Shown here one piece after another: positions 7,088 to 14,305 of a stretch of 37,267 bases of DNA. The translations under genes and the position numbers were made by a program. The notes under the pieces were generated by a model that was not told the origin of the DNA, did no database searches, and worked only from the letters and a program-made list of their open reading frames with translations. The stretch is from Bacillota bacterium. GTDB lineage: Bacteria > Bacillota > Dethiobacteria > DTU022. Position 1 is the stretch's first letter. Every line of letters begins with the position of its first letter. The stretch lies in the NCBI GenBank assembly GCA_029552125.1, contig JAKPEE010000104.1, positions 1-37,267 on the forward strand. Reading direction: 5' to 3'.

Positions 7088-7567
7088 ATGGCAGATAATG
7101 GAATCAACAAAGAAATAATTAAATCTCTTAATCAGCTTTTACAGGGAGAATATATGGCAGTTGAGAGTTTCAATAACTTTATATCTAGGTTAGAAGATGA
7201 AAAAGTTGAGCAATCTTTTAAAGAAGTTCAGAAACAACATAGAGAAAATATTGACAAACTAGCAAGCTATATTCAGGATATAGGTGGGCGGCCAGAAGAA
7301 AATCTTGGATTAAAAGGGAAAATGGGAGATGTTAAAATTAATATGGAGTTAGGTTCGAATGCAGATACTGTTGAAATTATAAAAAAAGCAGTAGAGGGTG
7401 AAACCCAAGGCGTTAATATGGCTGAAAAAGTTCTAAGAGGTGACCTTGATGATAAATCCAGGGATATAGCAGGTGAGATATTACACAAAGATAGGAGTTC
7501 CATTGATAAGCTGAATAGCTTACTTGATGCAATAAAAATAGAATCACCAGGCGGGCTAACCCCCTAA
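7088..7567 (+). CDS. Ferritin-like four-helix protein (DUF2383 type)
   Basis: A 159-residue, almost wholly helical protein. It has ferritin-like carboxylate patterns: LLQGEYMAVESFNNF in the first helix, QKQHRENIDKLASYI in the second (an ExxH-like arrangement), and EGETQGVNMAEKVL and HKDRSSIDKLNSLL later on. This fits the DUF2383-type members of the ferritin-like superfamily, which often appear with sporulation or stress genes but whose function is not established. Start ATG has a GAAGGAG box upstream. The base composition is distinctly A/T-richer than the flanking core genes. It lies between the two copies of the tRNA-Leu 3' segment, so it may be cargo of the lost element. Confidence 0.75.
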   Translation: MADNGINKEIIKSLNQLLQGEYMAVESFNNFISRLEDEKVEQSFKEVQKQHRENIDKLASYIQDIGGRPEENLGLKGKMGDVKINMELGSNADTVEIIKKAVEGETQGVNMAEKVLRGDLDDKSRDIAGEILHKDRSSIDKLNSLLDAIKIESPGGLTP

Positions 7568-7615
7568 CTTAAAACATTGGGGCCGTTTTGGAAATGCTTA
7601 GAATTACTGCATACA

Positions 7616-7728
7616 ACTCAAAATCGTGCGGCTCAGACCATGTGGGTTCGCCCCCCACCCTCGATACCAAGGCAATAACGACGGGGTTTTTAAGGCCATC
7701 CTTAAAACCCCATTTTTTTACACGACCA
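7616..7728 (+). repeat. Degenerate copy of the tRNA-Leu 3' half and terminator (att-like duplication)
   Basis: From the anticodon loop (ACTCAAAATCG) onward this 113-nt stretch repeats 6704-6818, through the variable arm, T arm, CCA, terminator and the CACGACCA beyond it. Several changes in the T stem and acceptor make it non-functional, and it lacks the 5' half of a tRNA. The repeat boundary in the anticodon loop is typical for tyrosine-recombinase attachment sites in tRNA genes. Confidence 0.8.
7683..7719 (+). terminator. Duplicated terminator hairpin
   Basis: Second copy of the tRNA-Leu terminator, with one A missing in the right arm and a seven-T tail. It could still end transcription reading out of the ferritin-like gene. 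Confidence 0.6.
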
Positions 7729-7750
7729 CTTATTGGGTCCAAGTCGTGCG

Positions 7751-7815
7751 CTAGCGTAAAAATCCAGGCGTGACGCACATTAAGCACCCATCCGCGCACT
7801 ACTTTTTTACGCTAG
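7751..7815 (+). promoter_or_regulatory. 12-bp inverted repeat ahead of a truncated recombinase gene
   Basis: CTAGCGTAAAAA (7751-7762) and TTTTTACGCTAG (7804-7815) are perfectly complementary, separated by 41 nt. The right arm runs directly into the AGGAGG ribosome site (7814-7819) of the recombinase fragment. It may be an operator, a translational control hairpin or an element end. Confidence 0.5.
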
Positions 7816-7826
7816 GAGGCAACTCA

Positions 7827-7979
7827 ATGCGCCACAAAAACAAACTTGGCCAGAAAGAAAACAAGCTTCCCGAATTGCTTGGACCCAGCCTGTCCTTCGA
7901 TGAAGCGGTCGAGCTGTTTGTCAAAGAGCAGTTAATCTTAAACCGGACCCATAGAACGATCCATCTTTCTTGTAATTAA
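7827..7979 (+). pseudogene. Truncated tyrosine recombinase (N-terminal fragment)
   Basis: The start is well formed: ATG with AGGAGG 7 nt upstream. The first 44 or so residues end in SFDEAVELFVKEQLILNRTHRTI, which resembles the start of the SAM-like core-binding domain of phage-type integrases (FDEAVELF...LSPRTI). The match ends near 7957, where the sequence switches to a kinase fragment on the other strand. No catalytic domain (R-K-H-R-H-Y) remains, so it cannot be active. It is the probable remnant of the integrase that used the tRNA-Leu site. Confidence 0.6.
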
Positions 7980-8160
7980 AATTGCGATCCAACAAAGCTG
8001 CGCGCTCAAATGTCGTGCTGTGTATTTGGGCAAGACCTTCTGCTATCTGAGTTATCAGTTTGGTCGGATAGCACTCGTGTTTTCTCATATATTCATCAAG
8101 TGTAACGCCCTTGATAAATGAAATGATCACATATGGAAAGGGAACAATATTCCTGGAAGA
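7954..8160 (-). pseudogene. Phosphotransferase (APH/choline kinase-like) fragment
   Basis: On the minus strand about 65 residues read like the inter-lobe and early C-lobe region of aminoglycoside phosphotransferase-fold kinases: IVPFPYVIISFIKGVTLDEYM, then LITQIAEGLAQIHSTTFERAALLD. The N-lobe and the catalytic HGD and DxD motifs are missing. The fragment ends at about 7954, where the truncated recombinase also ends, so one deletion probably joined them. It is a relic with no expected activity. The following gap 8161-8389 holds no gene. Confidence 0.5.
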
Positions 8161-8389
8161 ATTGAAACAAAACCTTAGGAACGGAGATCTTCCCCGACAG
8201 AAAATAGTACATTGATAGCTCAATGCTTTCTATCCCATTACTATACATTTAAGAAGAAATCTCCACCCACTGGCATGCTGCTCCACCAATCACCATGCTC
8301 TATTCGCCGGAGAGTAGGCGTGAGAGCTCCTTTACTTTTTTGTCACAATATAAAATGTGATCCATCTGTGTTTCCCCCCTGTATTTATT

Positions 8390-9712
8390 TCAATCATTGT
8401 GAATCAGCCTCAACGCTTCTTCCAAAGCGTCATTAGCGGAAATCTGTACATCCGGAAGAAGCGGCAAATTAGACTTAGATTCATCCGGTCGCATAAAATA
8501 TTTATAGGATACGGTGAAGGCAAGCAATGCATTCGGCGTCTGAAAATACAGAACATCACCATAGGAAGATGGCATATTGCCAGGAATCTCTCCAACCACC
8601 GTACATAGCCCGTTATCTGAAAGCAACGTCGCAAAGTCCATAGCTGCGCTAAAGCTGTCTGTACTAGTCAGCACATATACATCTCCTGAAAACACATACT
8701 CCGCTTGCTGGTTTTTCTGTCGTCCGGGCTGGTTCTCCCATATGACCGGACCAAAGCGGACTGTAGATCTTCCGACCTGATAGCTCTCCACTGGAAGGTA
8801 ACGAAGAAACTCGTTGGCAACCAGTGAATTTCCGCCTGGATTGCCTCGCAAATCCACGATAACGCTGTGGACTCCCCCATCTCGCACAGATGTAAAGAAA
8901 TCCTTCAGCGCAGTCTTATAGGTTTTGTCAAAGATGCATCGCCGAAGCGTGAAAATACCGATACCATATTCCTTATCTACCGAATAGTCGTAGAAGGTCT
9001 CCGTTTCAACCGGCATAGCTATCTCATTCTCCTGCAGTGCAAAGGCTTTGTTGACGAGGCTTCCGTCATTTTGACGTTTCAGAGAAATTTCGACCTCCTG
9101 CCCGATATCTATGCCTACAAAAGCCAGATAATCACTGCGATTGATGCGTGAGGCAAAGGCATGGCGAGCCCAGGCGTCAAGCTCATAGGAAAACTTCTCC
9201 TGGAATCGTTCATAAAGCTGGGTAACCGAAACGCCGCCTATCTTATTAACAGTATATCCATCAAATTCGCCACCCGAGCAAATCAAGTGCTGTCCTTCCC
9301 ATGAAAATAATAAAGGTAGAAACTTCGTATCCTCATAGTACGCCCGTACCATGGTATGGGCATCATCAAGATATGCAAGAACCCGAGATGCACTTTGCCA
9401 CAGTGACATAACAGTAACCTCTGTCGATTCGGAAAGTTCTGCATACTCCCGCTCATATGCATTCTGAACTGCTGAAGGCAAAACGGATATACAAGCCGGA
9501 TGACGCTCCTGCAGGCAATTGACAATAAACTCCAAATCCTCCGCAGCCTGTATTCCGGTAAGGACGGTATCTAGCTTTTCGGATTGCTCAAAGGTGCTTA
9601 CCGTCCCCCGATAAGGATCAAACCATATCCGCCATGCTCCATATAATGCAATAGTACATATAACAAAAACACAAAGAAAAATCTTTATATGTTTGATCCA
9701 TTTCTTTTTCAT
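8390..9712 (-). CDS. Membrane-anchored S41-family peptidase
   Basis: About 440 residues. One N-terminal hydrophobic segment (about 11-28) anchors it with the rest outside. The C-terminal half is a tail-specific protease fold: VIVDLRGNPGGNS (about 285-297) and STDSFSAAMDFA (about 350-361), which carries the probable nucleophile serine. The Lys expected about 25 residues later in CtpA-type enzymes is absent (the region reads GEIPGNMPSSYGD), so it fits S41 members that lack the Ser-Lys dyad. The preferred start is the second ATG (9712), because GGGGGGAGA directly abuts the first one. The gene overlaps the end of the small membrane protein gene upstream by ATGA-type coupling. Codon use differs from the core genes, which suggests transfer. 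Confidence 0.85.
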   Translation of the reverse strand: MKKKWIKHIKIFLCVFVICTIALYGAWRIWFDPYRGTVSTFEQSEKLDTVLTGIQAAEDLEFIVNCLQERHPACISVLPSAVQNAYEREYAELSESTEVTVMSLWQSASRVLAYLDDAHTMVRAYYEDTKFLPLLFSWEGQHLICSGGEFDGYTVNKIGGVSVTQLYERFQEKFSYELDAWARHAFASRINRSDYLAFVGIDIGQEVEISLKRQNDGSLVNKAFALQENEIAMPVETETFYDYSVDKEYGIGIFTLRRCIFDKTYKTALKDFFTSVRDGGVHSVIVDLRGNPGGNSLVANEFLRYLPVESYQVGRSTVRFGPVIWENQPGRQKNQQAEYVFSGDVYVLTSTDSFSAAMDFATLLSDNGLCTVVGEIPGNMPSSYGDVLYFQTPNALLAFTVSYKYFMRPDESKSNLPLLPDVQISANDALEEALRLIHND

Positions 9713-9714
9713 AC

Positions 9715-9918
9715 TCATTCTCCCCCCTTTGAGCCGCTTCTCTTACCGAACAGCATTGACGCAATAAGGCCGATCAGCAAACCCGCAACCGCGCCCCCGA
9801 TCATACCGGCCGCGATATGGAAGCTGTACAATATCGAAGCCAGCGCTCCAACTCCGGAACCGAATACAATGCCTAGCGCGGATAATAGCATTATTGCGGA
9901 ATTCTTATTTTTAGACAT
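9715..9918 (-). CDS. Small glycine-rich two-helix membrane protein
   Basis: A 67-residue protein with two hydrophobic helices (about 8-30 and 36-58) rich in Gly and Ala, in a glycine-zipper-like pattern, and a basic tail (FGKRSGSKGGE). I do not recognise a family. The start is fixed by GGAGGTGAGAAT before ATG. Its stop overlaps the first possible start of the S41 peptidase gene, so the two are translationally coupled and may act together, for example as a membrane partner of the protease. That role is inference. Confidence 0.75.
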   Translation of the reverse strand: MSKNKNSAIMLLSALGIVFGSGVGALASILYSFHIAAGMIGGAVAGLLIGLIASMLFGKRSGSKGGE

Positions 9919-10064
9919 ATTCTCACCTCCAACCTATTTCATTTTTTCGATTTTCACAATGACATTCTGCTCACGTTAATTGTTAAAGTACTGGATCTTA
10001 ATAACCTCGCCGATACCAAGTCCCATACAGTCGTCCATTATAGTATATGAATTGCATTTTTATT

Positions 10065-10298
10065 TCAAGTACACTTATTCTTGCTATATTTCAGTCTCTG
10101 ACTCGAGTTTACCCCTTTTATCAAGCCGGCCTCACAGAGACCAAGGAAAGCTAGCCTGGGGCAACCTTTGCTTTGACTGAAAGTGCCTTTCCCAAAGAGT
10201 TCGCTTGTCGCTGTCTCCCAGGCCTCATCCGGACAAGCTGCTTTTCCTGAATTCAGAAGCAGTACTGCACGGACAGCAGCCTCGCCGTATTTTCCCAT
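10065..10298 (-). CDS. Conserved hypothetical protein, probably C-terminally truncated
   Basis: A 77-residue product. Residues 1-63 look like a conserved small family that I recall as DUF6979-like (MGKYGEAAVRAV at the start, then GKGTFSQSKGCPRLAFLGLCEAGLIKGV). The last 14 or so residues (SSQRLKYSKNKCT) lose that character, so the C-terminal part of the family seems to be missing, by frameshift or deletion. The start has an AGAAGGATG box. No function is known to me. Flanking gaps 9919-10064 and 10299-10551 contain nothing else that I can support. Confidence 0.55.
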   Translation of the reverse strand: MGKYGEAAVRAVLLLNSGKAACPDEAWETATSELFGKGTFSQSKGCPRLAFLGLCEAGLIKGVNSSQRLKYSKNKCT

Positions 10299-10551
10299 TA
10301 ACTCATCCTTCTTTCGACATCATAAATTGTTCTAACCAGTCAGAAAGTAACTACAACAATTATTTGACAGTTATGTAGGAATTCCTTTCCTTTCTCGACA
10401 ATTAACATAAAGGTGAAGACAATCTCTTGAAGCATAAGAAAAATCATCACTTTAATAACAACAGGGGGGTTTAGCAATTTAGAAACGTGTCTACCATACG
10501 TGTTCGCTCGAAACGTTGTGGAGAGAATGTGTGGCTGCTGTGAACTGCCGG

Positions 10552-11346
10552 TTATCCTTTCGTTGCCTCGATAATATAGGAGGCCACATATTCTTCTACT
10601 TTCCTGCCCGGGACCCATGACTGCACAATCTGCCTGCTGTTGTCCCTGGGAGTCATGCGGATATTTATAAACCCGGCATCCGCCAGCATTCTTCTAATAT
10701 CCTCAACAAATTCGGCACCGGCGATACAAGCCGCCATCATGGCGGGGTCATGCTTAATATTATCCGGTAATTTTGCCGTGGCCACCACATCGGATATGGA
10801 CAATCTTCCTCCCGGTTTAAGCACACGGTATATTTCTCGAAAAACCTTTTCTTTCTCCGGAGACAGGTTGATCACACAGTTGGAGATGATCACGTCAACC
10901 GAAGCATCGGCGACAGGCAGGTGTTCGATTTCCCCCAACCTGAACTCCACGTTGTTATAGCCGCTTTTTTCCGCGTTTTCTCGGGCGAGCTTTACCATTT
11001 CAGGCGTCATATCCACTCCAATGACACATCCTGTTTCCCCAACCTGCTCTCTGGCCAGGAAGCAATCGAAGCCCCCGCCGCTTCCCAGGTCTAGCACCGT
11101 TTCTCCCTCTTTTAGACCGGCGACAGCAATGGGATTGCCGCAGCCCAATCCCATGTTGGCCCCGGCTGGAACATTTTCCAGTTCATCTATAGAATAACCG
11201 ATATCAATCGATACTTTCTCCAGATTAATTAAAGTGCCGCCGCAGCATCCGGCGTCGCTGCAGCACCCGCAGCCTTGCGAACCTTTCATTGCAATTTCCG
11301 CATATTTTTTGCGTATAAACTCTCTATCTTTTTCTTTGTCACTCAC
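10552..11346 (-). CDS. arsM: Arsenite S-adenosylmethionine methyltransferase
   Basis: This enzyme methylates trivalent arsenic using S-adenosylmethionine. The Rossmann-type SAM motif is VLDLGSGGGFDCF. The three arsenic-binding cysteines of the family are present: in GLGCGNPIA, SNCVINLSP and AACIAGAEF (about Cys69, Cys157 and Cys207 from the chosen start). The N-terminus also has a CGCC-CC cluster, common in ArsM proteins. GTG at 11346 is preferred because GGAAGGCGG precedes it; an in-frame GTG at 11364 has no such site. The gene diverges from arsR-acr3 and forms with them a detoxification module: methylation plus efflux. Confidence 0.93.
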   Translation of the reverse strand: MSDKEKDREFIRKKYAEIAMKGSQGCGCCSDAGCCGGTLINLEKVSIDIGYSIDELENVPAGANMGLGCGNPIAVAGLKEGETVLDLGSGGGFDCFLAREQVGETGCVIGVDMTPEMVKLARENAEKSGYNNVEFRLGEIEHLPVADASVDVIISNCVINLSPEKEKVFREIYRVLKPGGRLSISDVVATAKLPDNIKHDPAMMAACIAGAEFVEDIRRMLADAGFINIRMTPRDNSRQIVQSWVPGRKVEEYVASYIIEATKG

Positions 11347-11475
11347 GATAAAACCGCCTTCCACGTGTTTTATTTCTTATGCTTTTTAGAAAAAGCTTCT
11401 ACTTGATCATAATAGCATATCTGCTTGGAAATTTTCTTCCCCCTAAATATTTATTCAACAATCTGATTTAACCTC

Positions 11476-11503
11476 TTGACTTTCGCCCCGTAATAAGTAG
11501 AAT
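11476..11503 (+). promoter_or_regulatory. Promoter of arsR-acr3
   Basis: TTGACT (11476-11481) and TAGAAT (11498-11503) are separated by 16 nt. The predicted start falls just ahead of the palindrome at 11516-11531. Confidence 0.65.
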
Positions 11504-11515
11504 GAGAAATTAAGA

Positions 11516-11531
11516 ATCGATAAATATCGAT
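11516..11531 (+). promoter_or_regulatory. Probable ArsR operator
   Basis: ATCGAT-AAAT-ATCGAT is a near-palindromic repeat between the promoter and the arsR start, in the position of an autorepression site. ArsR/SmtB proteins bind such A/T-rich inverted repeats and leave when arsenite binds. Confidence 0.55.
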
Positions 11532-11558
11532 ATAAGCCACCGGTTGGAGGCATTGAAT

Positions 11559-11885
11559 TTGAAAGAGCTTCTCCCTTTTTTAAAAGCCCTATGTGAAGAA
11601 AACAGGATTAACATTATTCGCCTGCTTTTGGATAGGGAGCATTGCGTGTGTGAGTTGATGGAGAAACTTAACCTTTCTCAATCGACAATTTCCCATCATA
11701 TTAAAATTTTAAAGCAGGCTGGATTGCTTAACGAGAGAAGTCGCGGCACCTGGAACTATTATTCTTTGAACAAAAACGGTTTCAAGCAATATGCCTCGTT
11801 ATTGGAGGAAAAGCTGTTTCAACCGGTCGCAAAGTCAATTTTTAAAGAGTGCCCGGCGGCAAAAACACGGTGTAAATCTGATTGA
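11559..11885 (+). CDS. arsR: ArsR-family arsenic-responsive repressor
   Basis: A winged-helix repressor of about 108 residues. It carries the metal-site motif CVCEL (Cys29 and Cys31) at the start of the helix-turn-helix, followed by LNLSQSTISHHIKILKQAGLL, the recognition helix region. Two further cysteines lie near the C-terminus (ECPAAKTRC) and could help bind arsenite. TTG at 11559 is chosen because GGAGG lies 8 nt upstream; an in-frame TTG at 11544 overlaps that box. It precedes acr3 by about 110 nt and probably represses itself, acr3 and perhaps the divergent arsM. Confidence 0.92.
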   Translation: MKELLPFLKALCEENRINIIRLLLDREHCVCELMEKLNLSQSTISHHIKILKQAGLLNERSRGTWNYYSLNKNGFKQYASLLEEKLFQPVAKSIFKECPAAKTRCKSD

Positions 11886-11994
11886 CGCCTCCCCAATCTT
11901 TTTAGGGGAATGAGAGGACAGTGGAAACGAGTAATACTGCATTAAAGATAAATAAAACTATTTATACTTCCATATTACCGGAGAGGTGAAGAAC

Positions 11995-13059
11995 TTGAGT
12001 ACACAAAAAGAATACGCCCTTAGTTTTTTTCACAAATACCTGACTGTATGGGTGGCCTTATGTATTTTAACCGGCATCGGCCTGGGTGCCGCTTTTCCCC
12101 GTGCCGCGTCATTCCTTAATTCTTTATCCGTCGCCCAGGTGAATATTCCGGTGGCGGTCTTGCTTTTTGGAATGATGTACCCAATCATGGTGCAGATTGA
12201 CTTCAGCGAGGTCGTCAACGCCGTAAAGGTGCCCAAGCCGGTTTTGCTCACTTTGATTATTAACTGGGCAATCAAGCCCTTTACCATGTTTTTCTTCGCC
12301 TGGCTGTTTATGCGGTTGATCTGGGTGCCGTTCATCGACCCTACCCTGGCCGGAGAATATTTCGCCGGGATGATCCTTTTGGGCAATGCGCCGTGCACGG
12401 CAATGGTCCTGGTCTGGAGTTACCTCGCCCGGGGTTTCATGGGGCTAACCCTGGTCATGGTAGCCATCAACTCGCTGACTATGCTGGTGCTTTACGCGCC
12501 CCTAGGCAACTTTCTTCTGGGTGTTGGCGATATCGAAGTACCATTTTTGACCATCCTGCTAAGCGTCTTATTCTATGTTGGCGTTTCCCTGGTAGCTGGC
12601 TATTTAAGCCAGATGCGCCTGCTGAAAACAAAGGGTGCTGAATGGTATAAAAACGTATTTTTACGGCACATGAACACCATTTCCATCGTCTCCTTGCTGA
12701 CAACGCTGATCTTTTTGTTCATGCTGCAGGGCAACGTGATTTTGGAATATCCGATGGTAGTTATCATGATTGCTATTCCCCTGGTGATCCAGACCTTGTT
12801 TATCTTCGGCCTGGGTTACGGGACAGCCAAATTGATCGGCTTAAAGTATGAAGAAGCGGCTCCCGCTTCGATGATCGGCGCCAGCAACCACTTCGAAGTG
12901 GCCATCGCCACCGCCGTTACTATCTGGGGCTTGACCTCGGGGGCGGCCCTTTCCACCGTGGTCGGAGTGCTGATCGAGGTGCCGCTGATGCTGGCCCTGG
13001 TGCGGATTTGCCTGCGCACCCGCAACTGGTTTCCGGCGATGCGCAAAGCTGCCGATTAA
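11995..13059 (+). CDS. acr3: ACR3-family arsenite efflux permease
   Basis: About 354 residues with ten predicted membrane helices, typical of the ACR3 (bile acid/arsenite transporter) family. The conserved cysteine needed for arsenite transport is seen in LLGNAPCTAMVLVWSYLARG (about Cys134) in the fourth helix, and the later conserved block reads PASMIGASNHFEVAIATAV. It exports arsenite, driven by the proton motive force. TTG at 11995 is favoured because GGAGAGG lies 8 nt upstream, while an in-frame GTG at 11986 overlaps the ribosome site. Expressed with arsR. Confidence 0.95.
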   Translation: MSTQKEYALSFFHKYLTVWVALCILTGIGLGAAFPRAASFLNSLSVAQVNIPVAVLLFGMMYPIMVQIDFSEVVNAVKVPKPVLLTLIINWAIKPFTMFFFAWLFMRLIWVPFIDPTLAGEYFAGMILLGNAPCTAMVLVWSYLARGFMGLTLVMVAINSLTMLVLYAPLGNFLLGVGDIEVPFLTILLSVLFYVGVSLVAGYLSQMRLLKTKGAEWYKNVFLRHMNTISIVSLLTTLIFLFMLQGNVILEYPMVVIMIAIPLVIQTLFIFGLGYGTAKLIGLKYEEAAPASMIGASNHFEVAIATAVTIWGLTSGAALSTVVGVLIEVPLMLALVRICLRTRNWFPAMRKAAD

Positions 13060-13074
13060 TGACCAAATGAAAGC

Positions 13075-13100
13075 GGGCGGGCGTGGAAACCCGCCCCTAC
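13075..13100 (+). repeat. Intergenic hairpin repeat (GGGCGG...CCGCCCCTAC), copy 1
   Basis: GGGCGGGC and CCCGCCCCTAC form a G/C-rich hairpin directly after acr3. A second copy with the same CGCCCCTAC end lies at 20825-20846. No T-run follows, so it is more likely a dispersed palindromic repeat than a terminator. The remainder of 13101-13203 shows nothing. Confidence 0.5.
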
Positions 13101-13203
13101 GGAGCCTGGTTGCAGCTAAGGAGCTATGAATCGGCTGCTGATAAATAACAGTAGTTCTTCCGGACTTAGTCCTCAGAATTGACACGTCTTTTCCACACCA
13201 CAA

Positions 13204-13857
13204 TTAATGAAAGGCAGAGCTCCTTACCGGGTTCCTGCCGATGGGCGGTGGAAATTCGACCACCTTTTTGCCGCGGCCGGTTTTTACGCGAACTTCGCGG
13301 CCATCCAGCCACTGCAGGGTGGTGCCGTTAAATATGTGAAAGAGATGGGCCAGGTTGGAAGGGCCGACGGCCTCGTCCGATCCGGCACACCAGTGCACGT
13401 TGATGCGCCGCGGCTCAGCCATGGAGAGATAACCTTTCTTGGCCAGGATCTGGGTGATCCCCGGCGAATTGCCGAAGCCGGTTAAAATCTTGACCCCTTT
13501 TTCCCGCGCCTCTTCATCGAGGGTGATCACGTCAAGGTAGGCATCGTAGTCATCACAGATGGAAACATAGGACCGCCCGGCTTCAATTGACGCCTGGGCC
13601 ATGGGGCGCTCAAAGCGGTAAAAAGGCCCGATATAACTGATGGACAGATCGTGCTGACGCATCAACTCTGCAACCGCAGCGCTGTCAGTGGCGTCCACGC
13701 GGGAGGCGGCAAGCCTGGGATCGCTTTCCGCCAGCCGGCGGGCCTTCTCTTCATTCAGATCCCCTAGTGTGACCAGCTCTACATCTTCTTCGGCCAGAAG
13801 GCGAGGAATTATCGGCGCAGCCATTTCAGCGCAGCCGCCCAGCAATAAAATCTTCAT
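13204..13857 (-). pseudogene. Truncated saccharopine dehydrogenase-like NAD(P)-binding protein
   Basis: The 217 residues match the N-terminal part of the saccharopine dehydrogenase/reductase-like family: a Rossmann start (MKILLLGGCAEMAAPI), the DATD segment after the second strand, and YVSICDDYDAY, then GFGNSPGITQILAKKG. Family members run to about 350-400 residues. Here the frame departs after VVEFPPPIGR and stops nine residues later, so the C-terminal substrate domain is lost. The start has a GAGG-type ribosome site. It is probably a decayed gene, though a short folded product cannot be excluded. It converges on acr3. Confidence 0.7.
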
Positions 13858-13966
13858 CTCTTTACCTCCGGGTAAATATTTTATCTCGTCTGATTATATC
13901 TATTTTCTGAACAGGGTGTCAACGTTAGAAACTTGGCGGTTTTTATTAAACAATACAAATAACCAG

Positions 13967-14046
13967 TAAAATCCCCCCCGGCCCCCCTTTTGCAAAGGGG
14001 GGAGTAGTAGATGTAGACTTTTGCAAAGGGGGAGTAGTAGATGTAG
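13967..14046 (+). repeat. C/G-rich intergenic repeat, copy 1
   Basis: A run starting AATCCCCCCCGGCCCCCC is followed by TTTTGCAAAGGGGGG and a second unit (CTTTTGCAAAGGGGG, then AGTAGTAGATGTAG twice). The CCCCC-TTTTGCAAAG-GGGG core is self-complementary. A longer relative lies at 15888-16115. The gap 13858-14173 has no gene. Confidence 0.7.
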
Positions 14047-14173
14047 GAGTTTTATGTGACACTCTATCAATTGTCAATTTGTTGAAGGTAAAATTTAGAT
14101 TACGGCACCGGGCAGGAACAAAGGAAATGCTGCTCGAATGGGGAATTTTATAGCAACAATAGTTTTTATGTAA

Positions 14174-14305
14174 GCCGACTTTTTGGCGACCTCAGCATCA
14201 CAGTTAGAGCAGAACGGTTGGTCAGTGAATGCGGTTGGAAGGACGCCGGGGAAATTGGAAAGTGTATCCGTGGAAGTGGCAATAAAACTTGAAGGCTGTA
14301 GATGA
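14174..14305 (+). pseudogene. Possible 5'-truncated gene fragment
   Basis: An open frame of 43 residues without a good start codon (only a TTG and no ribosome site) has protein-like composition: QLEQNGWSVNAVGRTP, then VSVEVAIKLEGCR. Its TGA overlaps the ATG of the methyltransferase-like gene as ATGA, the typical join of two coupled genes. It may be the tail of a deleted upstream gene. I do not recognise a family, and chance cannot be excluded. Confidence 0.25.

Noticed and set aside
7588-7773. 61-codon plus-strand frame over the second tRNA copy
   Set aside because: It is a translation of tRNA and terminator sequence.
8341-8362. TCACA-N8-TGTGA palindrome resembling a CRP-type site
   Set aside because: Short, with the half-sites in the inverse orientation to a CRP box, and not near a promoter; a chance A/T-rich palindrome is as likely.
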